A stretch of DNA of 64,000 nt, taken from positions 577,244-641,243 of the forward strand of contig NC_015681.1 of assembly GCF_000217795.1 (NCBI RefSeq), read 5' to 3'. A model generated the notes under the pieces. The model was given only the letters and a program-made list of their open reading frames with translations, searched no databases and was not told where the DNA came from. The DNA comes from Thermodesulfatator indicus DSM 15286. Its GTDB lineage: Bacteria; Desulfobacterota; Thermodesulfobacteria; Thermodesulfobacteriales; Thermodesulfatatoraceae. The position numbers and the translations under genes are program-made. Positions 42,363 through 49,784 of the stretch are shown one piece after another; the stretch's first letter is position 1; every line of letters starts with the position of its first letter.

Positions 42363-43004
42363 ATGAACATTTTTGAAGTCCCTTTTGAAGAAATTTTGGC
42401 TGAGTCCGTCAAAACGCATGGGCACTTATGCGCAGGCCAAGTCATAGGAGTTAGAATGGCCTTACTGGGGCTTCGCCTAATCGGCATAAAAGACCCCAAA
42501 GGCGCTGACCGCAAGAAATTTCTTGTTTTCGTTGAGATTGACCGCTGTGCCACCGACGCCATACAATCTGTTACCGGGGCAAGCCTTGGTAAGCGTTCTT
42601 TAAAATTCTTAGACTACGGCATAATGGCCGCTACTTTTCTAAACCTTGAAACCAAAGAGGCCTATCGCATCATCGCCCGCGAAGAGGCTCGCGAGCTTTC
42701 CAAAAACTATTTTCCAGAAATACCCGACAAATATCGCCGCCAGCTTGAGGCTTACAGAGTTATGCCCGAAGAAGAACTTTTTGACATTCAAAAAGTAGAA
42801 GTGGAATTGTCTGACTTTGACTTACCTGGGAGGCCACTTAAGCGGGTTCAGTGTGAAGCCTGCGGGGTATGGGTGCAAGACGGCCGCGAGGTTCTGAAAG
42901 ACGGCCGGGTTTTATGCCGCCCCTGTGCTCATGGAAGCTACTTCCGCCTGGCTGGTTTCACGCCAGAGCTTGGAAAGATTGGTCAAAAGCTCAAGAAGAA
43001 ATAA
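42363..43004 (+). CDS. FmdE-family protein with C-terminal zinc ribbon
   Basis: A 213-residue protein of the FmdE family (formylmethanofuran dehydrogenase subunit E-like). The N-terminal domain carries KTHGHLCAGQVIGVRMA with H19, H21 and C23, and FVEIDRCATDAIQSVTG. The C-terminal ribbon has CEACG and CRPC. Such proteins occur singly in sulfate reducers, often near molybdenum or tungsten enzymes; their role is unclear. No formylmethanofuran genes are here. Its last 93 bp overlap the convergent holB gene. There is no clear Shine-Dalgarno. Confidence 0.85.
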   Translation: MNIFEVPFEEILAESVKTHGHLCAGQVIGVRMALLGLRLIGIKDPKGADRKKFLVFVEIDRCATDAIQSVTGASLGKRSLKFLDYGIMAATFLNLETKEAYRIIAREEARELSKNYFPEIPDKYRRQLEAYRVMPEEELFDIQKVEVELSDFDLPGRPLKRVQCEACGVWVQDGREVLKDGRVLCRPCAHGSYFRLAGFTPELGKIGQKLKKK

Positions 43005-43919
43005 CTCCTGGTTAAGATTCATCTGCAGGGCCAAAAAAGCCTTTTCTATTTTTTCAAGGGCGGGAATTATGAAATCCCTTGGCGGCTTTTCAGGGAAAAG
43101 AGCTGGAAATTCATCTAGACCAAGCTCATTTACCAGCGCCTGCCTGAGCCATACCAAGACAAGCTCCCAAAAAAGGGGTAAGTCCTCTCCTAGTTTGGGC
43201 AATACTTCGGCCACCGAAACTATTAGATGAGGCTTACCGGTAGCTATAGCCTTTACCAGGCGAGCGAGTTCTTCAAGATAGCCTTTTTCCGCCAAACGCA
43301 AAGCACGTGCCACGCTTCCTTCCGCCAGTATAGCGAGGCCTTCTGCTTCTTCAGAAGTTATACCTAATCTCTTAACCAACAGTTCTTTTAAAGTATCCTT
43401 GGGAATGGGTCTAAACCTTAGCACCTGACAACGGGAAACAATGGTGGGCAAAAGTCCTTCGGTGCTTTTGGCAATTAAAACAAAAAGGGTATAGGCTGGC
43501 GGTTCTTCAAGAGACTTAAGAAGGGCATTGGCGGCTTCGCGGGTCATAGCCTCTGCATCGGTAAAAAGAATGAATCGCCTTTCGGCCTCAAGGGGTCTGA
43601 AATAAAGTTTGGCTTCAAGTTCTCTTATCTGTTCAATTTTTATACTTTTACCCTGGGGCTGAATAATCTCTACGTCAGGGTGATTACCTCGCTCAAACTT
43701 TTTACAGGGGACGCATTCACCGCAGCCACTTTGCTTAACACATAAGAGGCGCCTAAAAAGAGAAAGAGCCGTAGTCTCCCGCCCCACGCCCTCTGGGCCG
43801 AGAAAAAGATAAGCGTGCGGCAGGCGGTTTTCCTCTTGAGCCTGTTTTAGAATGGCCAGAGCTTTTTCCTGGCCTTTTATTTCTGAAAAAGAAAGAATCT
43901 TTGCCTCTAAAGCTGACAT
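42912..43919 (-). CDS. holB: DNA polymerase III delta-prime subunit
   Basis: A 335-residue clamp-loader subunit. The AAA+ fold begins GQEKALAILKQAQ and LFLGPEGVGRETTA, where the usual Walker Lys is Arg, as expected for a non-ATP-binding delta-prime. A zinc module CVKQSGCGECVPC follows. The SRC motif (IVSRCQVLRF) supplies the arginine finger. The start overlaps murA by 13 bp. The 3' end lies 93 bp into the opposite-strand FmdE gene, a long overlap in which both frames look genuine up to about 42990. Confidence 0.92.
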   Translation of the reverse strand: MSALEAKILSFSEIKGQEKALAILKQAQEENRLPHAYLFLGPEGVGRETTALSLFRRLLCVKQSGCGECVPCKKFERGNHPDVEIIQPQGKSIKIEQIRELEAKLYFRPLEAERRFILFTDAEAMTREAANALLKSLEEPPAYTLFVLIAKSTEGLLPTIVSRCQVLRFRPIPKDTLKELLVKRLGITSEEAEGLAILAEGSVARALRLAEKGYLEELARLVKAIATGKPHLIVSVAEVLPKLGEDLPLFWELVLVWLRQALVNELGLDEFPALFPEKPPRDFIIPALEKIEKAFLALQMNLNQELFLLELLTNLSKLWRETSQAEVASMSTGAA

Positions 43920-45178
43920 GGACCTTCCCAGATCTTGGCCCCAATTTTAGAAAATTTCTCACAAAGGGCTTCGTAGCCCCTTTTTAGGTGATAGATATCA
44001 CTTATCTGAGTTATACCTTCGGCTCCAAGCCCTGCTAGAACTAGCGAGGCACTGGCCCTTAAATCCGTAGCTTTAACTGGAGCGGCCTGAAGCCTTTTAA
44101 CCCCGTTAACTACGGCTACGCGGCCTTCCACAGTAATGTCTGCCCCAAGCCTTCTTAATTCGTCCACATGGAGGAAACGGTCTTCAAAAATGGTCTCCAC
44201 AATTACCGAAGTTCCTTTTACCGTACTCAAAGCCGCCATTATCTGGGCTTGAAGGTCAGTAGGGAAACCGGGATAAGGGGCGGTTCTTATTTTTAAAGGC
44301 TTTAATTTTTTGCTCCGCCTGGAAAGAATCTCTTTTTCTCCTACTTCTAGCTTGAGTCCCATTTCTTTTAGCACGGCTAAGACTGACTCAAGATGATCAG
44401 GCCTTACATTTTTTACTAAAACTTCTCCTCCAGAAATAGCCGGGGCTATAAGATAAGTGCCAGCTTCAATGCGATCCGGAATAATCTCTATTTCGGCGGG
44501 ATTCAGCTCTTTTACGCCGTAAACGGTGATAGTTTCTGAACCATGACCTGAAATTTTGGCTCCCATGGAACAAAGCATGTCTCCCAGAAAAACGACTTCG
44601 GGCTCTTTAGCGGCGTTTCTGATTATGGTTTTACCGCGGGCAAGAGTAGCGGCCATCATAAGGTTTTCCGTGGCGGTAACCGAGGGAAAGTCAAGATTGA
44701 TTTCAGCTCCGTAAAGCCCGCGTTTGGGAGCTTTGGCCACTATGTCTCCGTGTTCGCTACTTATCTTGGCGCCCATAGCTTCCAGGCCTTTTAGGTGCAG
44801 GTCAATAGGCCTCTTCCCTATAGGGCAGCCACCTGGAAGGGCTACCCTGGCCTTACCAGCTCTGGCTACTAGAGGGCCTAACACCAACACCGAAGCCCTC
44901 ATGCGGTTTACAATCTCGTAGGGAGCTAAAGTATCTTCAGCCTGTGAGGTATCTACAAAAAGACTGCGGCCGTTCATTTGGTATCTGGCCCCAAGGAGAG
45001 CGAGGAGTTCAAGCATGGTATTTACATCTAGAAGGTCTGGAACATTTGAAAACTTATATTCTCCAAGGGCTAAAAGGGTAGCGGCGAGAGCCGGCAACGC
45101 AGCGTTTTTTGCGCCACTTATCTCTACTTCTCCAGAAAGACGGTACCCGCCTTCTACGAAAATACAAATTTCTGACAT
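43907..45178 (-). CDS. murA: UDP-N-acetylglucosamine 1-carboxyvinyltransferase
   Basis: A 423-residue enzyme for the first committed step of peptidoglycan synthesis. K24 and N25 are in SGAKNAALP. The catalytic Cys is C118 in LPGGCPIGKRP, so the enzyme should be sensitive to fosfomycin, unlike Asp variants. Two inside-out barrel domains of normal length are present. It lies 8 bp after prmC, and its end overlaps holB, giving a prmC-murA-holB run on the minus strand. Confidence 0.97.
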   Translation of the reverse strand: MSEICIFVEGGYRLSGEVEISGAKNAALPALAATLLALGEYKFSNVPDLLDVNTMLELLALLGARYQMNGRSLFVDTSQAEDTLAPYEIVNRMRASVLVLGPLVARAGKARVALPGGCPIGKRPIDLHLKGLEAMGAKISSEHGDIVAKAPKRGLYGAEINLDFPSVTATENLMMAATLARGKTIIRNAAKEPEVVFLGDMLCSMGAKISGHGSETITVYGVKELNPAEIEIIPDRIEAGTYLIAPAISGGEVLVKNVRPDHLESVLAVLKEMGLKLEVGEKEILSRRSKKLKPLKIRTAPYPGFPTDLQAQIMAALSTVKGTSVIVETIFEDRFLHVDELRRLGADITVEGRVAVVNGVKRLQAAPVKATDLRASASLVLAGLGAEGITQISDIYHLKRGYEALCEKFSKIGAKIWEGPCQL

Positions 45179-45186
45179 GACTCTCC

Positions 45187-46032
45187 TCAGGGAAGTTTTT
45201 GGACCACAAGCACCCTTTCGTATCCCAGTAAATCTTTTACAAAATCATAACGGTAACCTGCTTTTTTGGCGAGGGCAGCCACATCTTCTTTTTGCCGATA
45301 GCCTATTTCAAGGAGAACATATCCTCCTGGCAAAAGGTATTTGGAGGCTTCCCAAAGGGTTTTAGCAATAAAATTAAGACCCTTTGGCCCTGCTAAAAGA
45401 GCCTCCAAGGGCTCGTGTTCTCTTACGCTTTTTTCAAGAGAAGAAAATTCTTCTTCGGAAATGTACGGAGGATTACTTACTATAAGAGAAAATACTTGCT
45501 TCTCTTTTAAAGGCGCAAGCCAGTTTCCCTGGACAAAGAAAACCCTATTTTCAAGATGATAGCGCTCTCTGTTAACCAAGGCGTACTTTAAAGCCCGAGA
45601 GCTATATTCAACACCGAAGACTTTTACATCCCGTTTTTCAAGGGCAAGAGAGAGAGAAATACAACCTGAACCTACACCCAGCTCAAGGACACCCGCGCCA
45701 GGCGAGATGAATTCAAGCGCGGTTTCAACAAGAATTTCAGTTTCCGGGCGAGGTATTAAAACCCCAGGCCCTACTTTAAAAGATCGGCCGTAAAACTCCG
45801 CCTCACCAAGCAGATAGGCCGTAGGGACTCCATCTCCACGCCGCTTGATAAGTTCAAAAAATCGTGAAGCGACTGCTGGCGAAATTTCCTGAACAGTAAA
45901 AATATCAAGGGGCCGTTTTTTGAGTAAGAAAGAAAGAATAAACCTGGCCTCAAAGGCTGCTTCTTCTTGAGTAAAACCTTTGGCAACCAGCAACTTTTGC
46001 GCTTCTTCAAGAACATCTTTCACGTAAGGCAT
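45187..46032 (-). CDS. prmC: Release factor glutamine methyltransferase
   Basis: A 281-residue SAM-dependent enzyme that methylates the GGQ glutamine of RF1 and RF2. LELGVGSGCISLSLA is the SAM loop and SNPPYISEEE is the NPPY catalytic motif. The helical N-terminal domain (VLEEAQKLLVAKGFTQEEAAFEARFILS) is complete from the ATG at 46030-46032. The frame extends upstream to a TTG at 46077, but that stretch lies in the REP pair. No Shine-Dalgarno is evident. It heads the prmC-murA-holB run. Confidence 0.95.
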   Translation of the reverse strand: MPYVKDVLEEAQKLLVAKGFTQEEAAFEARFILSFLLKKRPLDIFTVQEISPAVASRFFELIKRRGDGVPTAYLLGEAEFYGRSFKVGPGVLIPRPETEILVETALEFISPGAGVLELGVGSGCISLSLALEKRDVKVFGVEYSSRALKYALVNRERYHLENRVFFVQGNWLAPLKEKQVFSLIVSNPPYISEEEFSSLEKSVREHEPLEALLAGPKGLNFIAKTLWEASKYLLPGGYVLLEIGYRQKEDVAALAKKAGYRYDFVKDLLGYERVLVVQKLP

Positions 46033-46052
46033 TTTGTTAAGCTTAACATTTG

Positions 46053-46090
46053 GGGACAGGCGAAACAATTTAAACAATTTTGCCTGTCCC
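46053..46090. repeat. Inverted pair of REP-like elements
   Basis: GGGACAGGC (46053-46061) and GCCTGTCCC (46082-46090) enclose an A/T-rich centre with GAAACAATT and AATTTT. It can form a long hairpin on either strand. It lies between the divergent prmC and ACT-MBL genes, so it is not an ordinary terminator. Confidence 0.85.
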
Positions 46091-46139
46091 TAAATCAGAC
46101 TAGTTTATTTATTTTGAAAAATTATTTAAAATCATTTGC

Positions 46140-47657
46140 ATGAATAAAAAATTTTATTTTGTTGCTCGCATGCCAGATGAGCCTGGTGCTCTACATCGAG
46201 CGGCTGAAGTTGTAAGAAGGTATCAAGGAAACATTAATCGCATACATTATGACCGCCGCATAGACCCTAACACCGTCTTTTTTGAGATCACCCTTAAAAG
46301 CGAAGAAGATTATCAGCTTGTACGTCAGGAATTACAACGTTTGGGATATCTTCAGGAATCAATAGCTCCTCTTAAGTTTTTGAAATTTAATGTGTATTTA
46401 CCTCATCGCCCTGGCGCTTTATTTGAATTTTTAAACTATGTAACCGAGGCCCAAGCCAATATCGCTTTTCTTGATTTTGATGAAAAAGGTCCTCATCCTG
46501 ATCGCCTTACCGTTAGCCTAACCGTAGAGGGTAGTACTTTAATTGATAAGCTTCTAAATAATCTTAAGTCTCGTTATCGCTTGGAAATATTGGAATACGA
46601 CACATGGGAAGATAATCTCGATAATACCGTTTTTTACCTAAAATTTGCCCAAAAATTAAGAAATTTAATAGATCACGCTGAAGACGAGTTCTTGCTGAGG
46701 CTCCTTAACGATATCAACCACATTGTCCAGGAGCTCACCAATCTCAATCAAGACCCTAAAGAGGTGTTCGCCGCTATTTTGGCCACAGGCCAAAAAATAA
46801 AGGAAAATACTGGGACATCTTTTTATGCTGATGTCCAACAAATAGAAGTAACGCAAGATGTGCAACTGTTCTCTTTTCAGCCCCCTTGTGGAGGAAACAT
46901 TTTCGTACTCAAAGCTCCACATGAAATGGTTATGATTGACACTGGTTTTGGCATATACCATGAAGACGTACTTAAAATGCTTCAACACTATGGCCTGGGA
47001 GATTTGACTCAGCTTTCAAGAATATATATTACCCACGCCGATGCCGATCACGCCGGGGCAGCAGGATTTTTTGATTCTATCACTTATTTACATGAAGGAA
47101 CCTGGGAAATAATCCAAAAAGCCAACCGAGCCTATGGCTCACGGGTAGAGGGCTCGATTCTTGAAGAAGTTTATACCAAACTTATAAATCTTTTTTCCCG
47201 TTTCACCCCTCCTCTCCCTGAAAAAATAAAAATTTTTCCTAAAAAAGTTTTAGGGCTTAGAAACATATTTCCGATAATTCATCGTTTTAAAGTTGGGTCT
47301 TTAGAAATAGAAGTACTTGAAAGTTTGGGAGGCCATCTTTATGGCCAGGTCTTTTTCTATTCCCCTGTAAGCGGACTACTTTTTACTGGTGATAGCCTTC
47401 TTAACGTTGCAAGTTTTACCCCTGAAAGAAAAGAGTTTGTTCGTTTGGCCAAGATACTTATGACCTCGGTAAATGTAGATCGCGAAAAGGCCATTCGTGA
47501 AAGAGAAGCCCTGATAGCTTTGGCCAAAGAAACAGATGAGACATTGAAACCCTTGGGCAGACGTTGCCTTGTATGTGGTGGTCACGGAGCAGTCTCTGTA
47601 TTTGAAGGGGAAGAGCTTAAAACTTACGGTCCTGTAGAAACTTACCATCCAGCTTGA
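46140..47657 (+). CDS. Two-ACT-domain metallo-beta-lactamase-fold protein
   Basis: A 505-residue protein of unusual build. Residues 5-75 and about 80-155 are ACT-like ligand-binding domains (FVARMPDEPGALHRAAEVV; VYLPHRPGALFEFLNYV). A helical linker (about 160-230) precedes a metallo-beta-lactamase fold with THADADHAG (H299, D301, D303, H304), GGHLYGQ, FTGDSLL and CGGHGAV. The metal motif is HxDxDH rather than HxHxDH. It may be an amino-acid-sensing hydrolase or oxygen/NO-reductase-like enzyme; the reaction is unknown. There is no Shine-Dalgarno and a TAAAAT box lies 7 bp before the ATG. Confidence 0.85.
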   Translation: MNKKFYFVARMPDEPGALHRAAEVVRRYQGNINRIHYDRRIDPNTVFFEITLKSEEDYQLVRQELQRLGYLQESIAPLKFLKFNVYLPHRPGALFEFLNYVTEAQANIAFLDFDEKGPHPDRLTVSLTVEGSTLIDKLLNNLKSRYRLEILEYDTWEDNLDNTVFYLKFAQKLRNLIDHAEDEFLLRLLNDINHIVQELTNLNQDPKEVFAAILATGQKIKENTGTSFYADVQQIEVTQDVQLFSFQPPCGGNIFVLKAPHEMVMIDTGFGIYHEDVLKMLQHYGLGDLTQLSRIYITHADADHAGAAGFFDSITYLHEGTWEIIQKANRAYGSRVEGSILEEVYTKLINLFSRFTPPLPEKIKIFPKKVLGLRNIFPIIHRFKVGSLEIEVLESLGGHLYGQVFFYSPVSGLLFTGDSLLNVASFTPERKEFVRLAKILMTSVNVDREKAIREREALIALAKETDETLKPLGRRCLVCGGHGAVSVFEGEELKTYGPVETYHPA

Positions 47658-47662
47658 TCTAT

Positions 47663-47740
47663 TTCTAAACCTCTAACCCTCTATCTAACCCCACCTCTAA
47701 CCCTAACCCCGCCGCTTAAGCGGGAATTTTTGTAAACCTA
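47663..47740. repeat. Low-complexity CTAACCC-rich stretch with small hairpin
   Basis: Irregular repeats of CTCTAACCC/CTAACCCC run from about 47669 to 47706. CCCGCCGCTTAAGCGGG and an AATTTTT tail follow. The last part resembles a weak terminator for the preceding gene. Confidence 0.5.
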
Positions 47741-47780
47741 TTGCTATTTTCCTTATTTTGGACTTCGGGAGGATAAGCTT

Positions 47781-47811
47781 GGGGACAGGCGAAATTTTTT
47801 CGCCTGTCCCC
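47781..47811. repeat. Inverted pair of REP-like elements, perfect palindrome
   Basis: GGGGACAGGCGAAA and TTTCGCCTGTCCCC are perfect complements around a short T-run, forming a 14-bp stem. It is the clearest REP pair in the window. It lies between the ACT-MBL gene and aspS and may also act as a two-way terminator. Confidence 0.88.
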
Positions 47812-47893
47812 AAAACTAAAAAAGACTTGTCTTATCCCGTTTAAAGGGCTAAAGGTTTAGGCCAAACAAGTTTTGTTTGAGAGGGAGGAAATT

Positions 47894-49693
47894 ATGCTTG
47901 ATCTTTTAGGCCAGTGGAAACGCACGCATCACTGCGGGGAGCTCCGCAGTGCACACATAGGAGAAGAAGTAACCCTTATGGGCTGGGTGCTCCGCCGGAG
48001 GGACCACGGCGGTGTCATCTTCATCGACTTGCGTGACCGTGAAGGTATAACCCAGGTAGTTTTTGAACCGGAAATCAATCCCGAAGTCCACGAACACGCC
48101 CACAAGTTGCGAGCCGAGTACTGCATCGCTATAAAAGGCAAGGTACGTCGTCGCCCCGAAGGCATGGAAAACCCCAAAATCCCTACTGGTGAAATAGAAG
48201 TAGCGGCCCATGATCTACGCATCTTGAATACCTCAAAAACGCCTCCTTTTCCCCTTGACGAAGATGTGGAAGTCTCTGAGGCCTTGCGCCTTAAGTATCG
48301 CTATCTTGACATGCGCCGTCCGGCCCTCATGGAGGCCCTGCGTTTCAGGCACAAAGTGGCCCAAGTAGCCAGAAGATTCCTTGACGAACACGGCTTTATT
48401 GAAATAGAAACACCTTTTCTTACCAAAAGCACGCCTGAAGGGGCAAGAGACTATCTTGTGCCCAGCCGGCTTTATCCAGGCAAATTTTACGCCCTTCCCC
48501 AGTCACCCCAGCTTTTTAAGCAAATTCTTATGGTGGCGGGCTTTGACCGCTATTATCAAATTGTTCGCTGTTTCCGTGACGAAGACCTGCGGGCAGACCG
48601 TCAACCTGAATTTACCCAGCTTGACCTGGAAATGTCTTTCATCACTGAAGAAGACATTATGACCATTTTAGAGGAACTGGTAGCCAGGGTCTTTAAAGAA
48701 ACATTGGGCGTAGAGATTGAAAGGCCTTTTCCCGTATTCTCCTATAGCGAAGTCATGGAAAAATACGGAACCGACCGTCCAGATCTTCGTTTTGGCCTTG
48801 AACTTGTGCCCTTAACCCAGATATTTAAAGACACGCGGTTTAAAGTATTTGCTCAGGTGGTCCAGAAGGGTGGCATTATAAAAGGCCTCGTAGCCCCGGC
48901 TGACTTTTCCCGCAAAGAACTTGATGACCTCACCGCCTTTGCCAACGAGCGCGGTGCCAAAGGCCTTGCCTGGATAAAGGTGCGTGAAGGCGGAAAGCTC
49001 CAGTCTCCCATTACTAAGTTCTTCAGCGAAGAAGAAATAAAAGGCCTACTTGATGCCCTAAAACCCGCAGAAGGAAGCACCATATTTTTTGTAGCTGACC
49101 AACCCAATGTAGTGAACGAAGTTTTAGCCGATTTGCGCGTGGAGCTTGCCAATCGCTTAGGTCTTATCCCTGAAAATGTGTTTAAGCTTTGCTGGGTGGT
49201 AGATTTTCCCCTGGTGGAATGGGACGAAGAAGAAGGCCGCTTCGTAGCCATGCATCATCCCTTTACCTCTCCTAAAGAAGAAGACTTGCCCCTTCTTGAA
49301 GAGAAGCCCGAGGCTGTGCGCTCAAGGGCTTATGACCTAGTACTAAACGGCATTGAAATTGGCGGTGGAAGTATTCGTATCCACCGGCCGGATATCCAGC
49401 AAAGGGTCTTTAATCTTTTAAAGATTACCCCCGAAGAGGCCCAGGAAAAGTTCGGCTTTTTACTTGAAGCCTTAGAATACGGAGCACCGCCTCACGGTGG
49501 TTTTGCCTTTGGGTTTGATCGCCTGGTTATGCTTATGCTCGGACGCAAAAGCATAAGAGACGTCATCGCCTTTCCCAAAACCCAGAGGGCCCAGTGCTTG
49601 CTAACCGGTGCCCCAGCTCCAGTATCTATGACCCAGTTAACGGAGTTACATTTGCTGCCAGGATGGGACCTGGAGAAAGAAAAAAAGGATTAA
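47894..49693 (+). CDS. aspS: Aspartyl-tRNA synthetase
   Basis: A 599-residue class II bacterial-type synthetase. The OB-fold anticodon-binding domain is N-terminal ([19 protein letters not shown]). Motif 2 is around [23 protein letters not shown], and motif 3 is [11 protein letters not shown]. The GAD insertion domain of bacterial AspRS lies between about 290 and 410. The ATG at 47894 has GGGAGG just upstream. Whether it also charges tRNA-Asn cannot be told; no gatCAB or asnS gene is in the window. Confidence 0.96.
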   Translation: MLDLLGQWKRTHHCGELRSAHIGEEVTLMGWVLRRRDHGGVIFIDLRDREGITQVVFEPEINPEVHEHAHKLRAEYCIAIKGKVRRRPEGMENPKIPTGEIEVAAHDLRILNTSKTPPFPLDEDVEVSEALRLKYRYLDMRRPALMEALRFRHKVAQVARRFLDEHGFIEIETPFLTKSTPEGARDYLVPSRLYPGKFYALPQSPQLFKQILMVAGFDRYYQIVRCFRDEDLRADRQPEFTQLDLEMSFITEEDIMTILEELVARVFKETLGVEIERPFPVFSYSEVMEKYGTDRPDLRFGLELVPLTQIFKDTRFKVFAQVVQKGGIIKGLVAPADFSRKELDDLTAFANERGAKGLAWIKVREGGKLQSPITKFFSEEEIKGLLDALKPAEGSTIFFVADQPNVVNEVLADLRVELANRLGLIPENVFKLCWVVDFPLVEWDEEEGRFVAMHHPFTSPKEEDLPLLEEKPEAVRSRAYDLVLNGIEIGGGSIRIHRPDIQQRVFNLLKITPEEAQEKFGFLLEALEYGAPPHGGFAFGFDRLVMLMLGRKSIRDVIAFPKTQRAQCLLTGAPAPVSMTQLTELHLLPGWDLEKEKKD

Positions 49694-49749
49694 ACCCACT
49701 TTTTAGCCTGTAATTTGCCGTTTTTTGCTTAAAAGCTGACGGGCCGGCC

Positions 49750-49778
49750 TTGGCAAAAAGAAAAGTCCCTCGTAGTAT
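49750..49778 (+). promoter_or_regulatory. Putative promoter of the trehalose operon
   Basis: TTGGCA (49750-49755) and TAGTAT (49773-49778) are 17 bp apart. The ATG at 49785 is only 6 bp past the -10 box and has no Shine-Dalgarno, so transcription would begin at the start codon. Confidence 0.5.
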
Positions 49779-49784
49779 TAACCC

